Origin: Gossypium raimondii | Taxonomy: Eukaryota > Streptophyta > Magnoliopsida > Malvales > Malvaceae | Assembly: GCF_025698545.1 (NCBI RefSeq) | Contig: NC_068569.1 | Coordinates: 46,939,218-47,003,217, forward strand | DNA: 64,000 nucleotides | Direction: 5' to 3' | Shown: positions 1 through 12,581 of the stretch, one piece after another | How the letters are laid out: the number at the start of each line of letters is the position of its first letter | Numbering within the stretch: position 1 is the stretch's first letter | Translations under genes and position numbers: made by a program | The notes under the pieces: generated by a model | Seen by the model: the letters and a program-made list of their open reading frames with translations, nothing else | Databases searched by the model: none | What the model was told of the DNA's origin: nothing

Positions 1-335
1 TGACAGAATTATTTTGCTGTGATAATTTATTGCGGGTCAACAACTTTTATTATTCAATTCTAGACTGAAATTGCACCTGGGTAAATTGCGTTCTCATTGA
101 TTTGGGCCTTTCGAAGTTGTCAAAGTATTTCTTCATGGTGCGGTCACAATCAGAGATTTACATGATGGACACCAGTTCAAAGTAAATGGCCAGCGATTGA
201 AACATTATTTTGGGAATATTGACCAAAAGCAAGCAGAGACCATTAAATTGGTCAAAAATTTTTAATTTTTATGGAATTTATTATTGTGTGATTTTATTTT
301 ATTTTTGTTTCTGTTCAAGTTTGTTTTACTTTTTT
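1..335 (+). pseudogene. Athila-like gypsy integrase C-terminal remnant
   Basis: Reading around 100-260 gives the end of a Ty3/gypsy integrase: a 'FGPFEV'-like stretch, then FKVNGQRLKHYFGN in broken frames, with the tail at 180-262. This motif normally closes pol in Athila/Tat-type elements. From about 335 the sequence becomes LTR-like, so pol end and LTR tail are joined directly, without the first part of an LTR. The piece belongs to an element extending left of the window. Confidence 0.55.
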
Positions 336-668
336 TATCTTTACAGAATAATTAGGTCATACTTAGTTATTTATTTGTTCATTTACATAATATTCCAGTA
401 GTAATTCTCATAATTGTCATTACATTTCTACTCTCATTTTTCCATAGCATTTCCAAGTATTCATTAATTCCACATATTGCACACATCATTATTCCTTTAA
501 TTACCACTACATACTTATCATTGACTTTGCCATAGCATTAATCCCATTTTATTATGATAACTTGACCACTTTTGTACCTCAATCTGATCCTCGTGGGAAC
601 GATACTCACTCTTCACTTTATTACTTGACCCGACGTGTATACTTGCACAATTCACATATCATTTCACA
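335..668 (+). mobile_element. Truncated 5' LTR (3' part only) of Athila-like element
   Basis: This stretch matches about 6350-6666 nearly base for base (minor substitutions), including the run through 'gtgggaacgatactcactc' and the ending TTTCACA. It is therefore the 3' portion of the same LTR. Roughly 1.3 kb of U3 present in the downstream copy is missing here. Confidence 0.75.
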
Positions 669-705
669 CTCAACAAGTTTTTGGTGTCGTTTCCGGGGGT
701 CGATA
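669..705 (+). other. Primer-binding/leader region after the 5' LTR
   Basis: Directly after the LTR end comes a 'tttttggtgtcgtttccggggg' type sequence (677-699). It resembles the conserved TTTGGCGCCGTTGCCGGGG leader of plant Athila/Tat gypsy elements. It supports placing the LTR end at 668. Confidence 0.6.
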
Positions 706-784
706 ATTTGGTGAAATCTGGTTTTGTTATTTTACTTAGTTCTATTAGTTGTATTTAACTTAGTTATATTTAATTTTTATAGAA

Positions 785-2400
785 TTTCTGACAGTGCAAG
801 AGAAGAGGCATTCCTGCTAACAAAGAGTATCCATTTGACCCAGAGATCAAAAGGACTTTGCGAAGAAGGCAAAAAGAACTGAAAAAAATGGCTAGAAACA
901 GGAATGATCCCAGTCTCAATGACAAACCAAATGGTCCTGGTCTTAATAGTAATCTGAATAGTCAGGATGTTAATCCTCCTATTCGTCAGGTGATAGATGA
1001 ACAAGACAAGCCCATTCGAGAGAATGTTGTGCCAATTCTGAAATATTTGAATACAAGGATAGTCAGGCCACAAATACAAGCTCAGTAATTTGAACTAAAA
1101 CATGTAATGTTTCAAATGTTACAAATAGTAGGACAGTGGAGGACTGCCCATTGAAGATCCAAGATTGCATTTGTGACTTTTCCTAGAAGTCTGTGATTTG
1201 TTTAGGCAACAAGGTGTTCCTGAAGATGCCTTGAGACTTAAATTGTTTTCGTATTCCTTGAGAGACCAAGCAAGAGCATGGTTGAACGCTTTGGTGTCGG
1301 GGACAATGACATCATGGAATGATCTTTGCCAGAGGCTTTTGCTATGGTATAATCCACCAAACATGAATGCCAAACTTAGAAATGACTTCAGATATTTTCG
1401 GTAGTTAGAGGATGAAACACTACATAAAGCTGAAAAGTGATTTAAAGACTTAATTCAAAAATGTCTGATGCATGGATTTTAGTACTGAACATAGATGGAC
1501 ATATTCTGTAATGGGTTGAATGCGTATACAAGGATGGTAGTTGATTCTTCTGCCAATGGTACTTTGCTGGATAAATCTTACAATGAAGCATATAAAATTT
1601 TGGAACGGATAGCCAACAATGATTATCAATATCTTGCTACACGAGTTGGGACGGTAGGAAAGCATTTGGTACCGAGAACTTGATGCAATCACTTCATTGA
1701 CTGCCTATGTATCATCTTTAACTAATATCAAAACAATAAAGATTCCACCTACAATTCAGGAGATGAAGTCAGCCGAACTGTCATGCATTCATTGTGGCAA
1801 AGACCATGTGTTTGATGAATGCCCATCAAACCTAGCTTCTATGTACTACATGGGAAATTTTAACCGAAATAATAACCCCTATTCCAACACTTACAATTTG
1901 GGGTAGAAGCAGCATCCAAAATTTAGTTGGAATAATCAAGGTGCGAGGAGTTCACACAACATTGAAAGACAGAATATCCACAATGCACAGCCTAGTTATA
2001 ATCATCCTATGCCGAGGCAAAATGCTTAACAAGGTTAGGTATTATCTTCTAATTCTATTGAAGCTTTGTTGAAGGAGTAAATGGCCAAAAGTGATGTTGT
2101 AATTCAGAGTAAGGTTGCGCCTCTCCAAACTCCTAAAAATCAAGTGGGGCAAATAACAAATGCTCTAAATTCGTGGCCACAAAGAGCATTGCCAAGTGGT
2201 ACTAAGAATTTGATATCACAAGGAGAAGAGCATTGTAAAAAAATCACCCTTATAAGTGGGACTCAATTGGATAAAGTTGTTCAAGATGCCACGACAGAAG
2301 AGGACAATTCTAGACTCGACCAAAAAAAGAATTCTGAACTGTCTAAAAAGCACACTACAACTTAAAATGTAAAACAACAGCTTGTCACAGAAAAATTAAA
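785..2400 (+). pseudogene. Degenerate gag polyprotein of Athila-like retrotransposon
   Basis: The region codes for gag in several broken frames. An N-terminal DPEIKRTLRRRQKEL stretch (about 838-885) is typical of Athila gag. The capsid-like segment (1198-1404) includes LRLKLFSYSLRDQARAWLNAL, close to the retrotransposon gag signature. A single zinc knuckle of CxxC type with CIHCGKDHVFDEC lies at 1788-1826. Many stops and frameshifts interrupt the reading, including stops at about 1404, 1683 and 1906, so no functional protein is expected. Gag normally packages element RNA in cytoplasmic particles. Confidence 0.8.
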
Positions 2401-2519
2401 TCATTTTGCTAGTGGAAATGCCATAGCAAAACAATATCAGCAACCTGCAGGACGACCACCTCTCCCATTTCCTCAGTGACTCCACAATTGTAAACAAAAG
2501 GCCCAGTTCAAAAGATTTT

Positions 2520-3065
2520 TAGATGTCTTGAAAAAACTTCACATCAATATACTGCTAGTAGAAGCTTTGGAGCCAATGCCCAATTATGTAAAAGTTATGA
2601 AAGATATATTGTCGAAGAAGCGTAGATTGGGAGAATTTGAAAATGTTGCTCTCACTAAAGAGTGCACGAAAATGTTGGTAAATAAACTACCTTCAAAGTT
2701 GAAGGACCCAAGGAGTTTCACTATCCCATGTTCTATTGGAAATCATTATGTTGGTAAGGAGTTATGTGATTTAGGAGAAAGTATAAATCTAATGCCTATG
2801 TCTATTTTCTAGAAGTTGGGAATTAGGAAAGCAAAACTACGGTTACTTTCCAACTGGCCGATCGATCTTACACGCATCTAGAAGGTAAAATTGAATATGT
2901 GTCTATAACAATAGATAAATTTATTTTTCTTGCGGATTTCCTTATTTTAGAATTTGAAGCTGACTAGAATGTGCCAATTATTCTTGGAAGACCTTTCTTT
3001 GCTACAGGCAGAACTTTAATTGATATGAAGAAAGGTGAACTAACCATGAGGATGAATGATCAGTA
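2520..3065 (+). pseudogene. Degenerate aspartic protease region of Athila-like pol
   Basis: The segment 2528-2812 reads through a pre-protease linker into CDLGESINLMPMSIF. This matches the plant gypsy protease signature DLGASINLMP, with E in place of the usual A after the active-site DLG. A stop follows at 2810. After a frame break, [18 protein letters not shown] (2975-3030) is the second protease half, whose ILGRPF motif is characteristic. Protease normally cleaves the gag-pol polyprotein. This copy is dead by stops and frameshift. Confidence 0.75.
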
Positions 3066-3132
3066 GATCACGTTCAATGTATTTAATGCCCTGAAATGTG
3101 CTGATGAGAATAAAGAATGTTGTGGCATTGGA

Positions 3133-3369
3133 TTGATAGAAATAGTAGTGGAGCCAAAGTTCATGAGATTTTGCCACAACAAATCTGATAGTGATGAAGA
3201 TTCATTTGAGCGGAGACCCTTGTGCACTATTCTGGAGCAAAATAAACATTTTAATTTTGATGAAAAATGCTTGGTAGCTCATGTATATCTGCATGGAGCT
3301 GTTGATGTCAAGAACATAAAAATGGGGGACACATTTAAATTTAATGAACAATGCTTGAAGCACTACTAG
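3133..3369 (+). pseudogene. Pol deletion junction: post-protease fused to integrase tail
   Basis: A 78-aa reading starts in the region downstream of protease and ends with HVYLHGAVDVKNIKMGDTFK..EQCLKHY, which is the integrase C-terminal tail. Reverse transcriptase, RNase H and the integrase core, normally more than 3 kb, are absent. The element therefore carries a large internal deletion whose junction lies near 3250-3285. Confidence 0.65.
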
Positions 3370-5045
3370 GGTGCTCATGTAGAGTGAGACAAACAGCCTA
3401 TTGATCTTCGAGATGTTTAACTTCAACATCTTGAAAAAAAAATATTTCATTTTTTATTTAAATTTCTCTTAGTTATTTCATTTCCTTTATTTAATAAATT
3501 GCAGGAAGAAGTTGGTGACGCAAAGCTCGTTGAGACAAATCCTGCCAATGAAGAGAATGCACCCAAAGCACTAGAGGAAAAACCAAAAAAAAATAGAGTC
3601 TGTTAGCACTGAGATTGATCGTGAGAACAAAAAGGAAGTAAATCCCTCAATTACACCACTAGTGGACAGCATTGTGGTTGTTCCACCTCCTTCTACTGAA
3701 TCGATGACTGAACAGGATCGTGAGATCGACCGGATTATTGATAAACTTACCAGATTTGATAATGAACAGGGAATGTACCACTCAATTTACTTAAAAGGCC
3801 GATGTGTTATAAGATGAGTGCACGAAAGACCACTCGCTGCAATTAAAGTACCACCATTCAGTTCCAAGCTCGGGAAGTTTTTCTCCCTTTATTACATCTT
3901 ATTATGTACATATATATGTTCTTGCATTCATTATTCATATATGTACATGCATTGAGGACAATGCATCCCTTAGGTTTGAGGGTGTGTTGAGCATTTAGCA
4001 TTACATTAGATATTAGTTGGGCATGTTGTTTTAGATTTTTTTTCTCATTCGTTTTGCCATGGCACGCATGACTGCCAAGAATTGTTTAGACTGTGATAAG
4101 TGTATTTTTGTATGTGATGTTCGATTATGAGCTTAATTCATTGATAAACTTAGAAAGTTGTGCCAGTGGATTAGGTGACATTAACTTAGGATAGTTGGCT
4201 TGTAAATTGATACCTAAAATAAAGATGTCCTAATTCTGATTACAATTTATCTATAGTAAGGTTCTTTTGATAAACTTAGAGATACTTGAAGCTATATTCG
4301 GTAACATGGCAATACTCAAAATGAATAAAGTGGCAATGTTTAAGAAATTCAAGGAAAAAGAATGTCATCAAATACTCCAATGCTTAGAATTGCCAAGTAA
4401 GTCAGCACCACTTTGTTTGTTCCATCGTGCTGTTGACTAGAAAGGTGAGTCCAAGTAAGAATGTGTAATAAAGAAAAAAAATTAGGGGCACTCCATTATA
4501 GTAACGGGTTGAGTAGCTAAGGGGGTACTTGTTTGCTCCATCCATCTTTTTAGTGAAAATTCTTAGCTTCATGAGTAAGTATTCAAATCGTGACATGGTT
4601 GAGTATTCGGCAATATAGTGTATGCTCCATTATAATTGTCAAGTCAAAGAATCATGTGACAAGCTGAATCCCTTAGTAAAAAAATAGGCATAATAAATGA
4701 ATATGTATGTAATTTATTATGTATAAGGCTAGATGGAAAAAAAAGGGAAACTGAGTTAGTTAAAAGATAAACTAAGTAAATTAGGAAATACTTGCTACAG
4801 TGAAAATTGCATGAATACTTAGGATTTTTCTTTCTTTTAGGGCAATATTTTCTGCATTGCCTTTGCTAAATAAGCTTACGAAACTTGACCAAATTTTTAA
4901 ACATAGAAGATTGCTGAGAACTGAAGTACAAAATGCTCTCTTAAGGGTTTCACAATGCAAAGGTGATTATGTTGCTACGGAAATTCTTATGTTCATGCAT
5001 TCATGCATATCTTGCTTGATAGAAGCAATAACTTAGGTTTGAGGA
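3370..5045 (+). mobile_element. 3' non-coding internal region of Athila-like element with polypurine tract
   Basis: No convincing frame is visible. A phrase of the type 'cttaggtttgaggg' occurs at about 3970 and again just before the LTR at 5033-5045, where it would act as the polypurine tract. Several direct sub-repeats are present, but the stretch is otherwise unremarkable AT-rich sequence. It probably corresponds to the env-like/untranslated part of Athila elements. Confidence 0.5.
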
Positions 5046-6666
5046 TGTGATAACTCTTGAAAAGATTTATAATTCATGTCTTTAGATTAGGTCAATTGTC
5101 TGTACTTAAGTGAACTTAGTTGCATTTTAGGATATTATTTTAACATTTTTAGAACACTGCATAAAAAGCAGGGACGGTGCTTAAATATTATTATTTGTTA
5201 CTTTTAATTGCATGTGGAAGGGTTGTGTTTGGTGGTTTGGCAGGTGCAAGTTAAGGAATAAGAAATAAATGAGTGAAGGTTTTTCAGGGCAAAAGGTTGC
5301 ACATTTTGTCAATACAAATGTCGTGACAATTCTAGAAAGACCGAGTCAACACTCAACGCATACCAGTTTCAGCCCAACTATACTTGTACCAGAAAAATCG
5401 GCCTAAAAAGGATGGGAAGATAATCTTGGGTTGTTGAAAAAAGAATTTAAAAAAAAAGAGAAGATAATCTTAGGTTGTTGAAAAAAGAACTTAAATAGAG
5501 GAGAAGATAATCTTGGGTTGTTGAAAAAAGAATTTAAAAAATGAGAAGAAAAACTTGGGTTGTTGGGTTTACCCTAGGGAAAAGCCTATAAAAAGCCAAA
5601 GAAGGAAACCCAAAAAGGATGAACAAAGAGGGAGAGATCTTTAGGCAAGAATAGAGGGTAGCGGCTGAGTAGAGACAAAAAAGGAAGATGAAATTAGTCT
5701 CTCTCAACCATCGCAGGACACTGTGCTCCTGGAGTGTGAATTGGACACATGAAAGCTCTCTTCCCGAAGTCTTTCGTATTTCTTACTTTGTTCTTCCGTG
5801 ATTTGAATGATGAAAATGGTGTTGGATGTTATTTTGGTTTTGAATTTTATTTGCCAACCCATGAGCTAAATCTCACAAGGTCGAGATTACATGATGAAAC
5901 TTTTATTTTCTTTAATGGTTGAAGCATAGATCTGAATCAATTTACTGTTTCATTCAATTATTTTATTTTTAATTGTATGCGTGCAATCCCTAGACATAGA
6001 TGACTGTTCAACATGCCCATAAACTAATTTAATTCTGAAAATATTGGATTAGTTGGATCGATATTGAATGATATGAGTAAGTACTCGACCGATATTGCAG
6101 TAGACTCTAGACATAGAGCGGCGTTCATACAGAAGGAAAATAGTGTTGGGTAACATATTAAAAGCTCATAGACACAGGCAAAGTAACTTGAGGTTTTTGC
6201 TCTCAAAAGAAGCAGACCATTTTTGAACTCTTCTGCGCAGTAATCTGAGTATGATTTTGCTGAGGCATTATTGACAGTAAAGATAGATTCTTAGTAATCC
6301 TGACCTTCCAAATCAACATCATATATCATTTTTCCTTTGCCACCGTATCTTTACAATATCATACTTATTTATTTGTTCATTTACATAATATTCCCTTTGT
6401 AATTCTCATAATTGCCATTACATTTCTACTCTCATTTTGCCATAGCATTTCCAAGTATTCATTAATTCCACATATTGCACACATAATTATTCCTTTAATT
6501 GCCACTACATACTTATCATTGATTTTGTCATAGCATTAATCGCATTTTATTATAATAACTTGGTCACTTTTGTGTCTTAATCCAATCCTTGTGGGAACGA
6601 TACTCACTCATCACTTTATTATTTGATCCGACGTGTATCCTTGCACAATTCGCATACCATTTCACA
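5046..6666 (+). mobile_element. 3' LTR of Athila-like element (1621 bp)
   Basis: It begins TGTGATAAC after a purine-rich tract and ends TTTCACA, giving a TGTGA/TCACA terminal inverted repeat. Its last ~315 bp match 335-668. Tandem sub-repeats of the type 'gagaagataatcttgggttgttgaaaaaagaa' occur three to four times at 5410-5570. Confidence 0.7.
5410..5570 (+). repeat. Short tandem repeat in LTR
   Basis: About four degenerate copies of a 40-50 bp unit built on 'gataatcttgggttgttgaaaaaagaa'. They lie inside the Athila-like 3' LTR. Confidence 0.7.
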
Positions 6667-7732
6667 TGTGACAGTAGCCACTCCCATAGTTTATTTTTAG
6701 TAAAGAGAAGGATTTTTTTTTCTTATTTTGAAGATGTCTTATTTTTTACAATAATTATTACTCATCTTTATGATTTCAAGTTTAAATTTGTACTAATTAT
6801 TCTTTATTTTATGGCTAACTATTATAATGCAAACGTAAGAAATAAGTTCTTTTTTCATTTTATTACACTAATAACCAAACAAGACATTAATGAGTTACAA
6901 GATAATTTTATGATTACCTTTTAATGAGTTACAATACGCTTTTGATGACTCTTTTAAATTTTTATTTCAAAATACTTCTTTTAATGGAACCTTTTAATTT
7001 TAAATTTAATTTTAAGATAAACATTTTTAATATAAATTGAAATTAAATCATTTTTATATTTTTAGTTTGAAATTTCATTAAATATTTAAAAGGTTAAGTA
7101 ATTAGATGGGATTTGTACGCGTAAACTTTTTAAAATATTAGATCTTATGTTTTAAAAAATTAATTTTAAAAGAATAAATAAATATATTTTTCTTAACCTA
7201 TCTTAATTAGATAAATAGAAATTTAAATAAATTTTATTTTTAATTATATATTATCTATAACAATTTGTTAAGTGAATATTTTAAAAGTTTTATATTTAAA
7301 ATAAATAGTTAATTAAATTAAAATTTTGAAAATGTTAGTTTATCCATTGAATTTAACTTAAATGAATAAATTATTTATTTAATTACCTTTAAAAAAAGAA
7401 TAATAGAAGAAACATGATGCGCCACTTGTTGCAGTATTGTGCTTTTGTACCTTGTATTAAATATAATATATATGATAATATTAGAATTAAAAATCAATAA
7501 TTTTAAACTAATAATTACTTTTATCAAACAACAAATTATATTTTCTACTTATATTTTATTAACTTACTACACATTTTTTTTAATATAATTCAACGGTGGC
7601 ATCTATCTAAAGATTCCATTATAGCGGGATCCCATGGGATCCTTTTAAACCAACGGTTAAAATAAAAATGAAGAAAAAAAAAAACAGCAATCCACCATTG
7701 ATAATGCCATATAGGATTTGCATTGAGAAACA
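6667..7732. other. AT-rich intergenic sequence, nothing recognised
   Basis: Long runs of A/T with no sustained coding frame, apart from a 111-aa low-complexity reading at 6589-6924 that starts inside the LTR and has no recognisable motif. No terminal repeats or RNA genes were seen. Confidence 0.5.
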
Positions 7733-9534
7733 TGTTGGGATATGATGCCCTTAGTGTAATTGTCTCGTCATTAATACTTGTAATTTTTCGAATAGATTGG
7801 TTAATAAAATTTTATTGTTTAAATTATTATCTTCTGTATAACTGTCCTCAATGGTTTTTGCATGAAAATAAAAATGTAAAAGCAAATATTGGCTCACTAA
7901 TTACTTAATGTTTAACTAATATCAAGTTGCACCATGTGGTTAAATTGTGATACAATAAGACAACTTATATTAGTAGGTAATCTAAATGGTTCATAGTATG
8001 AAGAATCAAAATTGAGAAAATTGATTCAAGAGACTATTATGTTGTCTATCAAGTCCAATTGGAGAGATACATTATCTTGTGTATCGAAGTAGATGACTCT
8101 CAAGAGGATAGAGAAAAAGATGCGATAGGATTGACAATATATCAAACAAAACCCAAGTTGAATTCATCCTAGATTCATTTATGAATTTATTCACTTGTAA
8201 AGTTCATTGTGTTATTTACCTCAGTCTTGAATAAGTGACTGGCCATGTGTATGTAGCTTGTATATTTTGATATATTGAAAGCCTAAGCTCAATTGGTATC
8301 ATAGCTGAAAGCTGATATGTTAGGTATATAACCTATGTATGGTATGGGTTCACTTGCAATAGTGGAAATCATATCTCAATAAAGAGTAAATTGTATCATC
8401 TCACTAGCATTATATGATTTATAGAAAAGGAATGTGGTTACAGGTCATTAGTCTAAGATAAATGATTTTATCACTATGTGTTAGTAATAGTCTTTTTTAT
8501 TGTGGAAGATGCAATGGTTACCATGAGATAAAGTAGAATCATATTAGATGAACGAATTTGTAACACCCAGATTTCTAATAACCCAAAATTAAGAATGGTT
8601 AAGGGACTAAATTGAAAGAGACTGCAAAGTGACGGGATATATTGAAAGAAAAAGGAAAGCTGGAAACCAAATTGGACATGGTTGAGATTCAATTTTGGTT
8701 TGGTTAGGGTGGAACCAACCGATTCCTTAGTGTGAGGCATAATAATTAGTGATGCACGGCTCTCATGAGGTTGGAAGAAGCACAGGAAGGGTTATATATA
8801 GCTGGGAGATGGCTCTTAGGGATGATTTTCTTCCCAACCTTGTCTCAATTTCTCCCGTTCTTCATCTTCTTTGGTAGCTCAAAAAAGGAATAGCCATAAA
8901 AGGTTCTATATAGAGTAAACTTCATGAGGATGAAGCTGGAAAAGTAGGGAAAACAGTATGCGAGTAAGGTTTTTAACCTTTTTGTGGATGTAAGAGTTAA
9001 GAGATGAAGTTGTGGATTTCCAAAACTGTCTTAAGGGTTCTGCATGTTTCTGAAAAATAGGTTTAAGTTGAGATATTGAGTATAACTCATGGTTTTTGGT
9101 TTGAATGCTTATCTACTGCCAGGGGAATAGAAGCTCTGGTGTTCAAGGCTTAAATCGAGGAAGTTAAGCTATGGGAACAATAAATGATTCAAGTGAGTTC
9201 CTAAAACTCTAAACATGTTGTTATGGTTACGTTGTTAAGTATGTCATGTTTGCATGAGCATGATAATATGATGACATGAGCATGCATTGCATGTCTGTGG
9301 GAAAAACATTTATGGATAGATGAAGTTAGGAGAGAAATGAGGAGAAAACCTTTAGTTACCACATCGGGTAAAGCTCCGGACCTTACGGAGGGAACACTGT
9401 GGTGTTCAAGCATCAAGGTTAGGTGGTGTAAAAGAGATAATGATAGGAGGATTTGGAAAAGGAAATTATGGAATGGTATTTAGCGCGACGACGGTATCGA
9501 CTAGTCCTTTGGAGCGACAATGTGATAATGATAT

Positions 9535-9890
9535 ATGGCGTAAGACTATAGATGAAAGTCTATGGCAGTCTAGTATAAGGTATATGGCATAAGATCAAAA
9601 ATGAAAGATGCTATGGAAGTCTGATATGAAGTACGTAGCCTAAGGCCATTGACGAAAGATGTCATGATAGCATGATACACGATAATGATAATAGCATAGG
9701 ATCGTGGATGAAAGACGCCATGAAAGCAAGGTAAATGGTATTAGGTACGCGGTCTAAGACCATTGATGAAAGACATTATGCCATCCAGATATGATGAGTA
9801 AGACCATGACTGAAAGACTCCATGGCATCATGAGATAGTACACTAAGATGGCGGATAGGTGTAAGACCACGGATGAAAGACTCCATGGCA
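9535..9890 (+). repeat. Degenerate tandem repeat, unit about 60 bp
   Basis: Six to eight imperfect copies of a unit containing 'taagaccattgatgaaagac' followed by 'catggca'. The unit spacing varies from about 50 to 75 bp. It lies inside the 8559-11526 LTR. Confidence 0.7.
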
Positions 9891-9894
9891 TCTA

Positions 9895-10015
9895 TAGAGA
9901 GATAGTCCATTGGGACATTAAACACGAAATAGAGATAGCCTGTTGAGACATTAAACATGGAATAGAGTAAGTCCGTTAGGAAAATAAATATGAGTAAGTT
10001 CTTCAGGACAATAGA
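9895..10015 (+). repeat. Second tandem repeat, unit about 40 bp
   Basis: Three imperfect copies of 'gagatagtccattgggacattaaacacgaaa'-like sequence directly follow the previous array. Both arrays lie inside the same LTR. Confidence 0.6.
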
Positions 10016-12581
10016 AAAGAGGAAAAAGGGTATAAGACCACAACTCGGCTACGGCACCCTATAAAGTCCACCAAAAAATAGACGTGGGAAGTCTGCCAGG
10101 ACCTCAAGTGAAGAGTATAGGGTCTGTGCGCCAAGTATGGGAAAACCACATAGATGGGGGAAGAGTTTAAGAAAAGCATAAGTATGGAAAGCAGACTTTT
10201 AAGAATCCACCAAAAGTGATGGAAGCTAATAAGGCATGGCAAAAACCCAACGAGAATTAGAGAAAGTAGGCTCATGTAGAAGTTGGTCTAGTTATGGAAA
10301 TGTAGGAAAGGAAATTATCCAAGGATCATGAGCAAGGATTTGAAAAGAAAAGCAACCAGGAAGAGCTCAATAAATTTGTACGTGAGTAGTGTATCTCATA
10401 GGAATATTAGGGGATGTACTCCTAAGATAAAGGTTCTATCCAAAGGACAAAATGTTTATGAAGACTATTCTTCTTTGGGGAAAGTCTAGTATGGATACAT
10501 CATAAAAAGGATAACTCTGTAGGAAGGAAACAAGTAAGTAATATGGCATAATCGCATAGCCACTGGAACGATAAACTATGGGTTCTCTACAGGGGTGAAA
10601 CCTGTTGAAGGTCAGCACGAAACTGAGATGTCAACAAGTTTTTCAAGACTACGGTATGGATAGAAAGAATCTACAAGGGACTAGCACGACCAAGTCTACC
10701 AATGAAGGTATGCTCTAAGAATTGTTGGTTGGATAGTTGAAAGGCTACCATAAGGGTCCCTAATGGGAACTTGGCGAACAACCAAGTCAGTTTAAGGTCG
10801 ACAAACACCTTGTGTAAGGAAAGGCAAGACATGAAGTATGGATAGAACTCGCTGATATGGTGAGGTATTTGGGTTATAGTCGAATGGAGATCTTGACCAA
10901 AGGAATGCTTCAAGACGAGTCGCGTAGCTCAAATGATTAGGTGAAGTTCGCCACCCTGATGTCAAATATTCGCCTTGGGTGAGCAGGGAGTATTTATATT
11001 TAATTTATTTACGTTGTTTACCCTCGTGCGATAGGGTTTATTTATGATGTGATAAAGGAATTCACTAAGTTCATTCGAACTTACAGAGTTGAATTATGTT
11101 CACAGGACTTGCAAGGTTGGACGAGGACTTCGAGGATGGACTAAACCAAATAGTTGAAATCAAGGATCGCAGACAGATGGAGTCATGCACATAGGAAGGG
11201 GTTACTAATGAAAGCTTCTCCTAGGAGCTAATGGATTGTATCTAGATAGCGCCCTTAGGATTTGGGACGTGGGAGTTAGCCTGATAAGAGTTTTAAGAGG
11301 CACATTGTAAACAAACAGTCTGATTAGCAATAAAAACAATTTGAAGGATTAAACATTTAGTGGCTTAATACCTTAGTTGTAAGAACTATTATTTTAACTT
11401 TCATTATTAGATAGTTTTCATTTTTAGAATGTTTATTAGCAACTACATTAGCCGAATTTAAGTATAGACTCACTTATAACACTTCATACCCAAAACCGGA
11501 GGACAGGTCGGGCGTGGGGTGTTACAAAATTTAACTCAAAGAGGTTAATGATATCCTATGAGAATAATACTCTAATGACATGATCATTGGACAAGCATAA
11601 TTATAAGTTGCTTTTGTAATGATATATAATAAGGGAGAGTTCAGTCATGATACTTTTTGGGGATTGACTTAATGATTAAATAATATTGTAATTAATAGAC
11701 AAGAGTCAAAACTTAATTATAAATTATTTGAGTCATAATTATATGATTAATAGGTCAATCTACTAGCTCAACACAATTACATTCAGATTGCAATTAGAAC
11801 TAATATGTTGAATGAATGAAAACAACAAAAACATAAATAAATTGCATTATTACTATCCATGATAAATGCACTTTCTTTGAATTATTTTTATTTGATTGTA
11901 AATAAATAATTGAGGAAAGTGAAAATTAAATTAAGTAGTCAACGCATTGGTACAAAACGAGACAATTAAATTTATTTACTCATAAATTTTAGTACAGTAA
12001 AGTCGTCATAACTTTAATGGAATTGAATTAGGTTGAGAAAATAATTTAATTGATATAATTAATTAAAGAAATAATATTTTGAGAATAGCAAATTGGTTAT
12101 TGGGTTGGATAAAATATATGAATTAGTTTAAAGATCAAAAAACTCATAAAATTGTACTCAATACAAGAAAGGCCTAATAAGCCCTCTTATATATGGGGTT
12201 GGTAGCACATTGGGTATTTTCAGTGTGTATACTGCCCACCATAAAAAATCTCAAAGGGACTCCATATTTTCTATTAAAATATTATTATTTTGTCTCTTGT
12301 TATAATAGAATTGTTGTAGTTTTCCCTATAAATAAGGACTATGGGTTAAGTCAGATAGACACATCATCGAGCATAGCTAGTTTGCTGAAATATAGTGACA
12401 TTATTTCCTAAATAAATTCTATCTTGATATTTGATTTCTTTATCTATAGTAGAATTAACTTTTCATTGTGTGATTGATTCAAGAAATTAGAGCCCTCTGA
12501 GCAACTAAGGTTTTGAGTATAAGGAAAAAGACCATGTTAGTTGAAAGTCAAGAACCAGTAAGATTTGCTAAGTGAACAACA

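Larger units (their letters stand above)
8559..11526 (+). mobile_element. 2.97 kb gypsy-type LTR (probable solo LTR) nested in copia LTR
   Basis: The element runs from TGTAACACCCAG to GTGGGGTGTTACA, a 9-bp terminal inverted repeat. The flanks are gaatt (8554-8558) and aaatt (11527-11531), a near-perfect 5-bp target duplication. No gag or pol was seen inside. The TGTAACACCC family recurs at 18132, 23212 and 63937. An AT-rich promoter-like 'gtatttatatttaat' lies at about 10989. Absence of coding sequence and the LTR-like ends favour a solo LTR of a chromovirus-like element. Confidence 0.65.
7733..12580 (+). mobile_element. Copia-type LTR, interrupted by a gypsy LTR at 8559-11526
   Basis: It starts TGTTGGGATATGATGCCC. 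The same sequence with substitutions recurs at about 56345-56707, showing a dispersed family. A promoter-like CCCTATAAATAAGGAC at about 12325 sits near its right end, as expected of a long LTR. The right boundary (about 12578-12581, ending 'gaacaaca') is uncertain, and the flanks aaaca/acaca match at only 4 of 5 positions. Removing the inner insertion leaves about 1.87 kb. A solo LTR is the simplest reading. No coding sequence was seen. Confidence 0.5.

Noticed and set aside
6589..6924. 111-aa frame spanning the LTR end
   Set aside because: Low-complexity F/I/Y-rich reading that crosses the LTR boundary. No domain.
8291..8305. tRNA-Met-like primer-binding site 'ttggtatcatagc'
   Set aside because: It lies inside what appears to be one long LTR. 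No gag or pol follows, and the match is imperfect, so it was not called as a PBS.
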